A DNA stretch of 64,000 nt from JBMNIZ01 sp050951405 (GTDB lineage Bacteria; Bacillota; DULZ01): assembly GCA_050951405.1 (NCBI GenBank), contig JBMNIZ010000014.1:124001-188000 (forward strand). The letters are read 5' to 3'. Position 1 is the stretch's first letter; every line of letters starts with the position of its first letter. The translations under genes and the position numbers were made by a program. The notes under the pieces were generated by a model, which saw only the letters and a program-made list of their open reading frames with translations, was not told the origin of the DNA and made no database searches. Below, piece by piece: positions 26,331-35,283 of the stretch.

Positions 26331-27227
26331 ATGGGTTGGAATATGGAAAAAATTAAAGGACAGGAGAGCCTTTGGAAGGTGGCCGCCCTACAAATGGAAC
26401 CGATCCTGGGCCAGACGGATCAAAACCTGAAGAAATCATTGGAGCTGATTGACCGGGCGGTAGATCAGGGAGCCAAACTGGTGGTATTACCGGAACTGAC
26501 CAACAGCGGCTGGAATTTTAATAGCAGGCAGGAGGCCTATGAAACAGCTGAAACCGTACCCGGAGGAAAAACCGTTTCTGCCTGGATGAAGAAGGCGGCA
26601 GAACAAGATATTTACATCGTTGGTGGCATTTGTGAAAAAGAAGGAGTAGATCTTTTTAATAGTGCTGTACTGGTGGGACCGGATGGTTTGATTGGTAAGT
26701 ATCGAAAAATTCACCTATTTGATACTGAGAAGTTGTTCTTTGAGCCAGGGAATATGGGCTTGCCGGTGTTCTCAACACCAATCGGTAAAATTGGCCTTCT
26801 TATTTGCTATGATCTTTGGTTTCCCGAAGCAGCCCGCATTCTGATGCTCCAGGGTGCCGATATTATTTGCGTTCCTTCAGACTGGACTCCAGCTCCAAAA
26901 GGACAGAACTGGGATGAAAAAAACTATTGTGTGGCCAATTATCTGGTGATGACAACGGCTCATACCAATCAAGTTTTTGTGGTTGGAGCTTGCCGGGTTG
27001 GCACCGAAAGAGGGCTTACTTTTTTGGGAAGGAGCATGATTGCAGGTCCCAGCGGTTGGCCTATTGTTGGTCCTGCTTCAGGTGACCAGGAAGAAATCTT
27101 GGTTACGGAGCTGAATATTGTTAGGCCCCGCATGTCGAAGATTTGGAGCCGGTTAAATGATTACCTGCGGGATCGGCGGACGGATTTATACGATGATAGC
27201 TTGGGGTATGGAAAAGAACCAAGATAA
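26331..27227 (+). CDS. Carbon-nitrogen hydrolase (nitrilase superfamily)
   Basis: 298 residues, ATG 26331 with AAGGAGG upstream. The Glu-Lys-Cys catalytic set is plain: VVLPELTNSG, GKYRKIHLFD and GLLICYDLWFPEA. The superfamily includes beta-ureidopropionase, N-carbamoyl amino acid amidohydrolases and omega-amidases. After PreA- and HyuA-like genes, a beta-ureidopropionase-like step that releases CO2 and ammonia from an N-carbamoyl acid is the simplest guess. An aliphatic amidase is possible. Confidence 0.86.
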   Translation: MGWNMEKIKGQESLWKVAALQMEPILGQTDQNLKKSLELIDRAVDQGAKLVVLPELTNSGWNFNSRQEAYETAETVPGGKTVSAWMKKAAEQDIYIVGGICEKEGVDLFNSAVLVGPDGLIGKYRKIHLFDTEKLFFEPGNMGLPVFSTPIGKIGLLICYDLWFPEAARILMLQGADIICVPSDWTPAPKGQNWDEKNYCVANYLVMTTAHTNQVFVVGACRVGTERGLTFLGRSMIAGPSGWPIVGPASGDQEEILVTELNIVRPRMSKIWSRLNDYLRDRRTDLYDDSLGYGKEPR

Positions 27228-27274
27228 ATGGAGTTCTGCCGAAAGCTCTTGCCAAAGGGAAGGGATGTGTCCTT

Positions 27275-27952
27275 ATGAAAAGTAAAGTAATTGATTTAAA
27301 AGAAGTTACTAGTCTGCTTGAGCCCGGAATGACGGTTATGGTAGGCGGCTTTATGGGTGTGGGCACTCCACATTGTTTGGTGGATTTGATTGTTGAAAAG
27401 AGAATTGGCGAATTAACGTTGATCACCAACGATACCTGGATCCCTGAAGAGGGTACCGGCCGCATTATTAAGGAACGTTTAGCCAAGAAACTAATTGGTT
27501 CTCATATTGGCACCAATCCCTACACCGGAGCCCAGATGAACAGTGGTGAACTGGAGGTTGAACTTGTCCCCCAGGGTACTTTGGTGGAACGCATCAGAGC
27601 AGGGGGATTCGGTCTGGGCGGGGTTTTGACACCTACCGGCCTGGGTACTATTGTGGAAAAAGGAAAGACGGTGGTAGAAGTTGATGGAAAAAAATTCCTT
27701 ATAGAGAAGCCCTTGAGAGCTGATGTGGCTTTGATTAAAGCCCATAAAGCCGATAAATGGGGGAATCTGGTTTTTCGGCATGCTGCCAGGAATTTTAATC
27801 CGATTATGGCTACAGCGGCTACAACTGTAATTGTAGAGGCCGAAAAAATTTGTGAAGTCGGAGATATAGATCCCAATACAGTCATGCTTCCTGGCGTATT
27901 TGTCGACTACATTGTAAAGGGGGAGGCCAGATGGACAAGAGGGAGCGCATAG
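27275..27952 (+). CDS. CoA-transferase subunit A (AtoD/ScoA-like)
   Basis: 225 residues of the 3-oxoacid CoA-transferase alpha type: MVGGFMGVGTPHCLVDLIV, then GSHIGTNPYTGAQMNSGELEVELVPQG in the middle and KADKWGNLVFR near residue 165. It overlaps subunit B by 22 bp, so both are made together. The pair moves CoA from a donor such as acetyl-CoA to a carboxylic acid. The genes next downstream encode a biotin decarboxylase that needs a CoA thioester, which gives the transferase a clear purpose here. Confidence 0.9.
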   Translation: MKSKVIDLKEVTSLLEPGMTVMVGGFMGVGTPHCLVDLIVEKRIGELTLITNDTWIPEEGTGRIIKERLAKKLIGSHIGTNPYTGAQMNSGELEVELVPQGTLVERIRAGGFGLGGVLTPTGLGTIVEKGKTVVEVDGKKFLIEKPLRADVALIKAHKADKWGNLVFRHAARNFNPIMATAATTVIVEAEKICEVGDIDPNTVMLPGVFVDYIVKGEARWTRGSA

Positions 27953-28614
27953 CAAGAAGGGTTGCTTTAGAATTGCGTGATGGTGATGTGGTCAACTTGG
28001 GAATAGGACTACCCACTCTGGTAGCCGCTTATATCCCTGAAGGTGTGGAAGTGATTTTGCAGTCGGAAAACGGTTTTTTGGGAATGGGTGAGCCTGTTTT
28101 CGGAGAGGACAGGGATATTGATATAGTGGATGCCGGTGGACGACATGTGAGCATCAAACCCATTGGAAGTTTTTTTGACAGCGCTCTTTCATTTGGGATT
28201 ATTCGTGGCGGGCATGTGGATGTAACAGTTCTTGGTGCACTGGAAGTTGATCAATATGGCAATTTGGCCAACTGGATCATTCCTGGCAAATTGGTTCCGG
28301 GGATGGGAGGAGCCATGGATCTGGCCAGAGGCGCCAAAAAAGTAATAGTCGCTACTGAGCATTGTACAAAAAAAGGAACCCCGAAAATCAGGGAACGGTG
28401 CCAATTGCCTTTGACCGTAGAAAAAGGAGTCCATCTAATTGTAACTGAATTAGCTGTTCTTGAAGTAACGCCGGAAGGATTGGTGGTTAAAGAAATTAGC
28501 CCGGGCGTTAATCCCCGGGAACTAAGAGAAAAGACAGAAGCGCCTTTAATTTTTCCTGCCGGTTATGATAAGGAAGAAAGGAAAGGGGGATCAATTTGTA
28601 AGTTAATGGGCTGA
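27931..28614 (+). CDS. CoA-transferase subunit B (AtoA/ScoB-like)
   Basis: 227 residues with the active-site motif SENG (E46 in LQSENGFLGMG), which forms the glutamyl-CoA thioester, and GGHVDVTVLGALEVDQ, typical of beta subunits. It overlaps subunit A. After its stop, a TGTGA-N5-TCACA palindrome (28619-28633) stands before the decarboxylase genes. Confidence 0.91.
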   Translation: MDKRERIARRVALELRDGDVVNLGIGLPTLVAAYIPEGVEVILQSENGFLGMGEPVFGEDRDIDIVDAGGRHVSIKPIGSFFDSALSFGIIRGGHVDVTVLGALEVDQYGNLANWIIPGKLVPGMGGAMDLARGAKKVIVATEHCTKKGTPKIRERCQLPLTVEKGVHLIVTELAVLEVTPEGLVVKEISPGVNPRELREKTEAPLIFPAGYDKEERKGGSICKLMG

Positions 28615-28675
28615 GCCATGTGATGTAATCACAGCATAATGGCAAGTTCTAATTTTCACGAGGAGGTATAAACAA

Positions 28676-30226
28676 TTGTCCTTGGAGCAACAACTATCTG
28701 AATTACGGGCTCGCTTGGAGAAAATCCACCAAGGAGGCGGACCGGAAAGGGTTCAAAAGCAGCATCAAGCGGGAAAAAAGACCGCCCGGGAGAGGCTGGA
28801 CCTTCTTCTTGATCCGGGCAGCTTTCAGGAAATCGGTCAATTTGTCACCCACCGTGGCACCGAATTCGGCATGGAAAAGCAGGAAACCCCTGGGGAAGGA
28901 GTGGTCACCGGCTCCGGTCTCATCGACGGACGCCTGGTCTACGTTTACTCTCAGGATTTTACCGTCATGGGAGGATCACTGGGGGAGATGCACGCAGCCA
29001 AGATCTGCCGGATCATGGATTTGGCCTTAAAAACCGGCGCCCCTTTAATCGGCATCAACGACTCCGGAGGCGCCCGCATCCAAGAAGGGGTGGACGCCTT
29101 AAACGGCTACGGAGAAATCTTCAAAAGAAACACCCTGGCCTCCGGCGTCATCCCCCAGATTTCAGTTATTTTAGGCCCCTCCGCCGGCGGAGCCGTCTAC
29201 TCTCCCGCTTTAACCGACTTTATCTTCATGGTTGAAAACATCAGCCAAATGTTTATCACCGGCCCCCAAGTCATCAAAGCTGTCACCGGTGAAGAAGTCA
29301 GCGCCCAGGAACTGGGGGGAGCAAGGACCCATAACCAAAAAAGCGGCGTGGCCCATTTTCAAGCCAGGACTGAAGAAGAATGCATGCAAAAAGTAAAAAA
29401 ATTGCTTCATTACCTGCCCTCTAACAACCTCATGGACCCGCCTGTAATCAAAAACCAGGACCCGGCAGGGCGTCTTGAACCTGCTTTACGGGAAATCATC
29501 CCCCCGGAGCCAAACCGGCCCTACGACGTACGGGACATTTTAAAGTACATCTTAGACAACGGCGAATTCTTCGAAATCCAAGAACACTACGCCCAAAACC
29601 TGGTCATCGGCTACGGGAGACTGGAAGGGAGGACCGTGGCCGTGATCGCCAATCAACCCAAAATACTGGCCGGATGTTTGGACATCAACGCCTCCGACAA
29701 AGGAGCCCGTTTCGTCCGCTTTTCTGACGCCTTCAACATCCCCTTACTCACCCTGGTGGACACCCCCGGCTACTTGCCCGGAGTAGAACAAGAGTACGGG
29801 GGTATTATCAGACACGGAGCCAAACTCCTCTACGCCTACTCAGAAGCCACTGTACCCAAAATCACCCTCATCCTAAGAAAAGCGTACGGGGGGGCATACC
29901 TGGCCATGTGTTCCCGCTCCCTGGGAGCAGACCAGGTTTTGGCCTGGCCCAGTGCCGAAATAGCCGTTATGGGTCCGGAAGGAGCAGCCAACATCATCTT
30001 TCGGCAGGAAATCGAAAGCGCCGCCGATCCCCAAAAAATGCGGCAGCAAAAAATCGAAGAATACCGCCGGCGCTTTGCCAACCCCTACGTGGCCGCAGGC
30101 CGGGGCTATATCGATCAAGTCCTGGACCCGGCGGAAACCAGGCCCAGCCTCATCCAGGCCTTAAACGCACTGGTCACCAAAAGAGAAAGCCGTCCCGGCA
30201 AAAAACACGGCAACTTCCCCGTCTAA
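28676..30226 (+). CDS. mmdA: Carboxyltransferase subunit of biotin-dependent decarboxylase (MmdA-like)
   Basis: 516 residues from TTG 28676, behind GAGGAGG. Two crotonase-like carboxyltransferase lobes of the PccB/MmdA type: ERLDLLLDPGSFQEIG, VYSQDFTVMGGSLGEMHA and INDSGGARIQEGVDAL in the first, DTPGYLPGVEQEYGGIIRHGAKLLYA and ILRKAYGGAYLAMCS in the second. With OadG-like, biotin carrier and beta subunit genes next, it forms a sodium-pumping decarboxylase of methylmalonyl-CoA, malonyl-CoA or a relative. From about 28.78 kb the codons become strongly C-ending, unlike the genes before it. Confidence 0.9.
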   Translation: MSLEQQLSELRARLEKIHQGGGPERVQKQHQAGKKTARERLDLLLDPGSFQEIGQFVTHRGTEFGMEKQETPGEGVVTGSGLIDGRLVYVYSQDFTVMGGSLGEMHAAKICRIMDLALKTGAPLIGINDSGGARIQEGVDALNGYGEIFKRNTLASGVIPQISVILGPSAGGAVYSPALTDFIFMVENISQMFITGPQVIKAVTGEEVSAQELGGARTHNQKSGVAHFQARTEEECMQKVKKLLHYLPSNNLMDPPVIKNQDPAGRLEPALREIIPPEPNRPYDVRDILKYILDNGEFFEIQEHYAQNLVIGYGRLEGRTVAVIANQPKILAGCLDINASDKGARFVRFSDAFNIPLLTLVDTPGYLPGVEQEYGGIIRHGAKLLYAYSEATVPKITLILRKAYGGAYLAMCSRSLGADQVLAWPSAEIAVMGPEGAANIIFRQEIESAADPQKMRQQKIEEYRRRFANPYVAAGRGYIDQVLDPAETRPSLIQALNALVTKRESRPGKKHGNFPV

Positions 30227-30242
30227 AAGGGTGTGAAACAAA

Positions 30243-30647
30243 ATGGATAAACTTCTCTTAGGAATAAACCTGGCTGCTCTGGGCGTGGGAGTGGTCTTTA
30301 CCGTCCTCATCCTCCTCCAACTGGTGATGGAGGCAGAACATCAGGCTGTGGAAAGACTGCTCCAAAAAACCAAACCCAAAACCGCCTACGGAGGCAGCAA
30401 AAGCGGTGACTTACCTCCAAAAACAAAACGAACAAGCCCGACGGTAGCGGACAAAAAACTCAGCCCCGAAAAAATCGCTGTCATCGCCGCCTCTTTGGCG
30501 GCGGTCATGGGCGAAGAACAAAAATACCGCCTCATCAGCATCCGGCGCCTGGAAAAAGAAAAACCCGGCAACCCTTGGAGCTTTGCCGGCAGGACTGAAA
30601 TCATCACTAAGCGCATCAACTATACCAACAAAGGAGGCCAGCACTGA
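30243..30647 (+). CDS. OadG-like small subunit of Na+-translocating decarboxylase
   Basis: 134 residues with one N-terminal membrane helix (about 4-27, LGINLAALGVGVVFTVLILL) and a charged, proline-rich cytoplasmic tail, the layout of OadG/MmdD. Sequence identity within this family is low, so the assignment leans on layout and position between the carboxyltransferase and biotin carrier genes. It would anchor and assemble the complex at the membrane. Its stop overlaps the next start. Confidence 0.78.
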   Translation: MDKLLLGINLAALGVGVVFTVLILLQLVMEAEHQAVERLLQKTKPKTAYGGSKSGDLPPKTKRTSPTVADKKLSPEKIAVIAASLAAVMGEEQKYRLISIRRLEKEKPGNPWSFAGRTEIITKRINYTNKGGQH

Positions 30648-31042
30648 TGCTCAGGACCTTTAGAATCACCATCAATAACGAAGAATACCAAGTACAGGTA
30701 GAAGAAATAACAGGGGAAAGCCCGGTTCGAGAAAAAAACACTGCCGTCCAAAGCGTCCCCCAAACCGAAGCCGCCCCCATACCCCCAAAAGAAGAAGGGA
30801 CCTTGCCAAAAAACAACGCTTCCCCCGGGCAGACTGCTGTCCTTGCCCCCTTGCCGGGCACGGTCCTTAAAATACCGGTGACCAAAGGGCAAAAAGTGAA
30901 CGCCAACGAAACCGTTCTCATCCTTGAAGCCATGAAAATGGAAAACGAAATCACCGCACCCAAAGAGGGTATAATCGGCCAGATCATGGTCAGCCAGGGG
31001 CAAAATGTCAATACCGGCGATACCCTGCTCACCATCGAATAA
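30647..31042 (+). CDS. mmdC: Biotin carboxyl carrier protein of the decarboxylase (MmdC-like)
   Basis: 131 residues. An N-terminal part is followed by an acidic/proline-rich linker (about 40-65) and a biotinyl domain (about 66-131) with [10 protein letters not shown]97 is the biotinylated lysine. The [20 protein letters not shown] strand pattern is typical. It shuttles CO2 from the carboxyltransferase to the membrane beta subunit. Confidence 0.93.
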   Translation: MLRTFRITINNEEYQVQVEEITGESPVREKNTAVQSVPQTEAAPIPPKEEGTLPKNNASPGQTAVLAPLPGTVLKIPVTKGQKVNANETVLILEAMKMENEITAPKEGIIGQIMVSQGQNVNTGDTLLTIE

Positions 31043-31056
31043 GGAGGTCAAAACTT

Positions 31057-32172
31057 TTGTTCCTAGAAAGCCTTATCAAACTGGCGCAAGCATCCGGTTT
31101 TGCCCTTTTAAGCTGGCAGCAGTTGGTCATGCTCGGTATTTCTTTTATCCTGATCTATCTGGCCATTGCCAAACAATATGAACCATTGCTCCTATTACCC
31201 ATTGCCTTCGGCATGCTCCTGGCCAACATCCCCGCCACCGGCCTCATGGAAGAAGGGGGATTGCTCTGGTGGCTCTACCGGGGAGTGGAACTGGGCATCT
31301 ACCCGCCCCTGATTTTCCTGGGAATTGGTGCCATGACCGACTTTGGCCCTTTACTGGCCAATCCTAAAACCATCCTCCTGGGAGCGGCGGCCCAGCTGGG
31401 CATCTTCCTTACCTTCCTGGGCGCCTTATACTTGGGTTTTACCCCCCAGGAAGCAGGAGCCATTGGCATTATCGGCGGAGCAGACGGTCCCACGGCCATC
31501 TTTACCACCAGCATCCTGGCCATCGATCTCCTGCCCGCTGTGGCTATTGCTGCTTACTCCTATATGGCCCTGGTACCCATTATTCAGCCCCCCATCATGA
31601 AACTCTTAACCACCGAAAAAGAACGGAAGGTGGTCATGGAACAACTGCGGGAAGTCTCCCGCCTGGAAAAAATCCTCTTTCCCATAACCGTCACCGTGAT
31701 CAGCGTTTTACTCCTGCCTGCCTCCGCAGCCCTGATCGGGATGCTCATGCTGGGCAATCTATTCCGGGAAAGCGGGGTAGTGGATCGCCTCTCCAAAACG
31801 GCCCAAAACGAACTGATCAATATTGTCACCATCTTTTTGGCCCTGACCGTGGGAGCCACCGCCTCGGCGGAGCGTTTTCTCCAACCGGCCACATTGAAAA
31901 TTATCCTCTTGGGACTGGTGGCCTTTTCTTTGGGCACAGCAGGAGGTGTTCTCTTCGGGAAGGTCATGTACTGGGCCAGCCGGGGTAAAGTAAATCCCTT
32001 GATCGGTGCAGCAGGGGTTTCGGCCGTGCCCATGGCCGCCCGGGTGGTACAAAAAGTGGGTAGGGAAGCCAACCCTAATAATTATCTCTTGATGCATGCC
32101 ATGGGACCCAACGTGGCCGGGGTTATCGGTTCGGCAGTGGCGGCGGGCATTTTGTTGACGGTGTTTGGCTAA
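31057..32172 (+). CDS. mmdB: Na+-translocating decarboxylase beta subunit (MmdB/OadB/GcdB-like)
   Basis: 371 residues from TTG 31057, nine bases after AAGGAGG. A very hydrophobic polytopic protein with the signature [19 protein letters not shown], whose aspartate belongs to the sodium pathway of the family, and conserved end [16 protein letters not shown]. It decarboxylates carboxybiotin and exports sodium ions. Last gene of the four-gene set, closed by a strong terminator. Confidence 0.93.
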   Translation: MFLESLIKLAQASGFALLSWQQLVMLGISFILIYLAIAKQYEPLLLLPIAFGMLLANIPATGLMEEGGLLWWLYRGVELGIYPPLIFLGIGAMTDFGPLLANPKTILLGAAAQLGIFLTFLGALYLGFTPQEAGAIGIIGGADGPTAIFTTSILAIDLLPAVAIAAYSYMALVPIIQPPIMKLLTTEKERKVVMEQLREVSRLEKILFPITVTVISVLLLPASAALIGMLMLGNLFRESGVVDRLSKTAQNELINIVTIFLALTVGATASAERFLQPATLKIILLGLVAFSLGTAGGVLFGKVMYWASRGKVNPLIGAAGVSAVPMAARVVQKVGREANPNNYLLMHAMGPNVAGVIGSAVAAGILLTVFG

Positions 32173-32189
32173 GTCCTTTTTAGGAATAC

Positions 32190-32233
32190 AGGCGACAATT
32201 TATGCTGACGGCAAAAAAATTGTCGCCTTTTTT
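32190..32233 (+). terminator. Intrinsic terminator after the decarboxylase operon
   Basis: GGCGACAATT (32191-32200) pairs with AATTGTCGCC (32218-32227), followed by six T. One of the best terminators in the window. Confidence 0.9.
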
Positions 32234-32360
32234 ATGACAGAAGCCCCTTCAATTTGTTAAAATTTTTTTGAAAGGGCAGGAGATGCTTAGCATATATTGA
32301 AAAGCTGAATCAATTAAATTTTAACCGAATGCGAATGCAGCGCTGGAGGAGGTCTTTGTT

Positions 32361-33620
32361 ATGGAAAGCGTAAAGCATTTGGAATGTATTAACTGCGGCC
32401 GTACCTACTCTGCAGTTCCCGGCGTCTATACTTGTGAGGATTGCGGCCTGGAGGGAATTCTAGATGTAATTTATGATTATCAATTGATTAAATCCAGGGT
32501 TTCCAGGGAAAAATTCAAAAAAAATCACGATTATAGCATTTGGCGGTACAAGGATTATCTGCCGGTTCTTCCTGACAGCCCCAGGCCTAACTTAAGGGTG
32601 GGCTGGACGCCTCTTTATTACACACCGGTTTTGGCCCAGGCTATTGGCTTGAAAAAACTGTACATCAAGGATGATGGACAGAACCCTACCGCTTCCCTTA
32701 AAGACAGGGCTTCAGCGGTGGCCGTAGTCAAGGCCAAAGAAGAAGGAGCGGACCTTATTGCTTGCTCTTCCACCGGCAATGCAGCTTCTTCCCTGGCCGG
32801 AAATGCCGCCTCCATGGGGATAAAAACCTGCATTTTTGTGCCCAAAAGGGCGCCACAGGGCAAAGTGGCACAACTGCTGATTTTTGGAGCTACGGTGATC
32901 AGCGTCCAGGGTTCTTATCGAGATGCTTTTAATTTATCAGCGAAAGCCATTGCAAAGTACGGCTGGTATAACCGGAATGCTGCTATTAACCCCTACCTGG
33001 TTGAAGGGAAAAAGACAGTATCTTTGGAGATTTGCGAGCAGTTGAACTGGCAGGTTCCTGACTGGGTGGTTTTTTCCGTGGGAGACGGTTGTACCCTCGG
33101 CGGGGTTTGGAAAGGCTTCTATGATCTTTGCCAGACTGGGATGATCGACCGTTTACCCAAAGTAGCCGGAGTTCAAGCGGAAGGCTGTGCTCCTATAACA
33201 AAAGCGTTCTTTTCCGGTGAAAAAGTACAGCCAGCTCCTGAAGATACCCTGGCGGATAGCATTGCCGTGGGTGTGCCTCGAAATCCGGAAAAAGCTTTGC
33301 GGGCAGTACGGGAATCCGGTGGCACCATGATTAATGTCACTGATGAAGAAATCCTTGCTGCCATGCTGCTGCTGGGAAACACTGCCGGTATATTCGGGGA
33401 ACCGGCGGGTGCAGCTGGCCTAGCAGGATTGAAGAAGCTGGTGGAAGAAGGAATTGTGGGCAAGAATGAGACGGTCGTCTGTGCGGTTACGGGCAATGGC
33501 CTGAAAGATGTGAACAATGCTATTAAAGCTGCCGGGGAGCCTTTACGGGTTAATCCCAATCTGGATGAGTTGATACAAGTGCTGGAGAACAATGCGGGTT
33601 TTTTTAAGTTCCCGGATTAA
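32361..33620 (+). CDS. Threonine-synthase-like PLP fold-type II enzyme
   Basis: 419 residues, ATG after TGGAGGAGG. The N-terminus has a zinc-ribbon-like pair CINCGRTY and CEDCG followed by DVIYDY, as in many threonine synthases. The PLP lysine is K114 in NPTASLKDRASAVAV; CSSTGNAASSLA and VGDGCTLGGVWKG bind the phosphate. It sits alone, without hom or thrB, inside a catabolic island. In known purine clusters this place belongs to YgeX, 2,3-diaminopropionate ammonia-lyase, also fold-type II. So an elimination on an amino-acid intermediate is a fair alternative to threonine synthesis. Confidence 0.82.
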   Translation: MESVKHLECINCGRTYSAVPGVYTCEDCGLEGILDVIYDYQLIKSRVSREKFKKNHDYSIWRYKDYLPVLPDSPRPNLRVGWTPLYYTPVLAQAIGLKKLYIKDDGQNPTASLKDRASAVAVVKAKEEGADLIACSSTGNAASSLAGNAASMGIKTCIFVPKRAPQGKVAQLLIFGATVISVQGSYRDAFNLSAKAIAKYGWYNRNAAINPYLVEGKKTVSLEICEQLNWQVPDWVVFSVGDGCTLGGVWKGFYDLCQTGMIDRLPKVAGVQAEGCAPITKAFFSGEKVQPAPEDTLADSIAVGVPRNPEKALRAVRESGGTMINVTDEEILAAMLLLGNTAGIFGEPAGAAGLAGLKKLVEEGIVGKNETVVCAVTGNGLKDVNNAIKAAGEPLRVNPNLDELIQVLENNAGFFKFPD

Positions 33621-33633
33621 AGGAGGGATCCCA

Positions 33634-34163
33634 GTGAATCTACTTTTCAAAGGCAGTATCTTGATCACCGAAGAGGGAGTGATTGACTCTCATACTCATT
33701 ACCAGATGTCAGTCCGGGGAGCTGATACTGCTGATGATTTTTTTTACCGGCAGCCCTTCTGCTGTCTGTGGAGGGGTGACCACTTTTATTGAATACGCTG
33801 ATCTCCTTCCTGGTGGGGACCTGGCGGACTCTCTTGAGTATAGAATGAGTGCCGACAGGGAAAATCCACTATCGATTACCATTTTTATATGGTTTTCCAT
33901 GGTAGTGGCAGCTGGCGTCCTGAAGATATAGATGTTTTGGGTGACCGGGATGTGAGAAATATTAAAGTCTTTACCATTTATGGGTATACTCAGCTTTTTT
34001 ATGAGGAGTCGGAGAAATGATTTTTAGCGATCCGGGAGCAGAAAATGCTGGTCACGATCCGTGGTGAAGGCGACAACAGTATTAACAGGTTGGTTGCCGG
34101 GCATGCTCCCTACGAGGGCAGAAGAATACGAAGCTGCTCGGTTATAAACCTTTTAAGAGGCGG
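33634..34163 (+). pseudogene. Decayed dihydropyrimidinase/hydantoinase-type amidohydrolase
   Basis: GTG 33634 behind AAAGGAGGG begins a frame that reads LLFKGSILITEEG, then jumps directly to VIDSHTHYQMSVRGADTADDF, so some 40 residues before the HxH motif are missing. A frameshift at the eight-T run (33738-33745) leads to GSPSAVCGGVTTFIEYADLLPGGDLADSLEYR, and another near 33890 to HFYMVFHGSGSWRPEDIDVLGDR. A stop at 34017-34019 and scrappy likeness after it complete the picture. The catalytic C-terminal half is absent. It is a dead paralogue of the HyuA-like gene at 22.7 kb, just before carbamate kinase. Confidence 0.8.
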
Positions 34164-34288
34164 ATAATTTTTCATCAGGGGAATTATTGGGCAAGATGGG
34201 GCAAGGCAAGCTAATTCCCAGTTCGGGCCCTGAATTGATTTAGTATAATCGGACTACAGAATTTACCAGGTATTTTGGAGGGGAAAAA

Positions 34289-35224
34289 ATGCAGACAGTA
34301 GTAGTAGCTTTGGGTGGAAATGCGATTTTACAAGCCAAACAAAAGGGTACAGCTGAAGAACAAAGGTCCAATATAGATTATAGTGCCAAACAAATCGTTC
34401 GTCTGGTGGAAGCCGGCTACCGGATTGTTCTTACTCACGGTAATGGGCCTCAAGTAGGGAATATTTTATTGCAGAATGCGGCTGCCAGCCATCAAGTGCC
34501 GGCTATGCCCCTGGACATTTGCGGTGCGGAAAGCCAAGGTTTAATCGGCTATATGATTCAGCAGAGTTTAATGAACCAATTGCATCAATTAGGTATCAAA
34601 AAGAATGTGGTGACGGTTTTGACTCAAGTGGTGGTGGATCGGGGCGACCCTGCTTTTTTCAATCCATCCAAGCCGGTAGGGCCTTTCTATAGCAAGGAAG
34701 AAGCAGAGAAGAATATGAGAGAAAAAGGGGAAAGTTGGATAGAAGACAGCGGCCGCGGCTGGAGAAAAGTGGTTCCCTCTCCGAAACCGCAAGAAATTGT
34801 GGAGCTGGAAACTATTCAAACCCTGGTGAATAACGGTATTATTGTGATTGCCGCCGGAGGCGGTGGTATTCCCGTGGCCAGGGAAGGCGGCCGGTTGACG
34901 GGAGTAGAGGCGGTTATTGATAAAGATCTGGCCAGTAGTCTTTTGGCCAGGAAACTGAGAGCTGACCTTTTAGTGATTGCTACTGATGTACCGTATGTGG
35001 CTATCAATTTTGGCACAGCCCAACAAAGGGACTTAAAAAGTCTCACAATATCTGAAGCCCGGATTTACCTGGAAAAAGGGGAGTTCGGCCGGGGAAGCAT
35101 GGCGCCGAAAGTAGAGGCGGCTATAAGTTTTGTTGACAATGGTGGAGAGGCTCTGATCACTTCTCTCAGCGAATTGGAAAAAGCTGTTAATGGTTTGGCC
35201 GGTACCAGGATCACAGCAGGTTAA
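34289..35224 (+). CDS. arcC: Carbamate kinase
   Basis: 311 residues, TTTTGGAGGGG before ATG. VVALGGNAILQ, LTHGNGPQVGN, IAAGGGGIPV and MAPKVEAAISFV are hallmarks of carbamate kinase, which makes ATP from carbamoyl phosphate and ADP. In anaerobic purine or ureide fermentation this is the main substrate-level phosphorylation step. No carbamoyltransferase (YgeW- or ArcB-like) gene is in the window, so the source of carbamoyl phosphate must be elsewhere or different. A TATAAT at 34244-34249 may be a promoter -10, with a poor -35. Confidence 0.95.
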   Translation: MQTVVVALGGNAILQAKQKGTAEEQRSNIDYSAKQIVRLVEAGYRIVLTHGNGPQVGNILLQNAAASHQVPAMPLDICGAESQGLIGYMIQQSLMNQLHQLGIKKNVVTVLTQVVVDRGDPAFFNPSKPVGPFYSKEEAEKNMREKGESWIEDSGRGWRKVVPSPKPQEIVELETIQTLVNNGIIVIAAGGGGIPVAREGGRLTGVEAVIDKDLASSLLARKLRADLLVIATDVPYVAINFGTAQQRDLKSLTISEARIYLEKGEFGRGSMAPKVEAAISFVDNGGEALITSLSELEKAVNGLAGTRITAG

Positions 35225-35283
35225 ACGAAAAAAATAATATTTAATTCGGTTGGGGTCTACTTTGGATAGAGGTGGAAGAGGAA

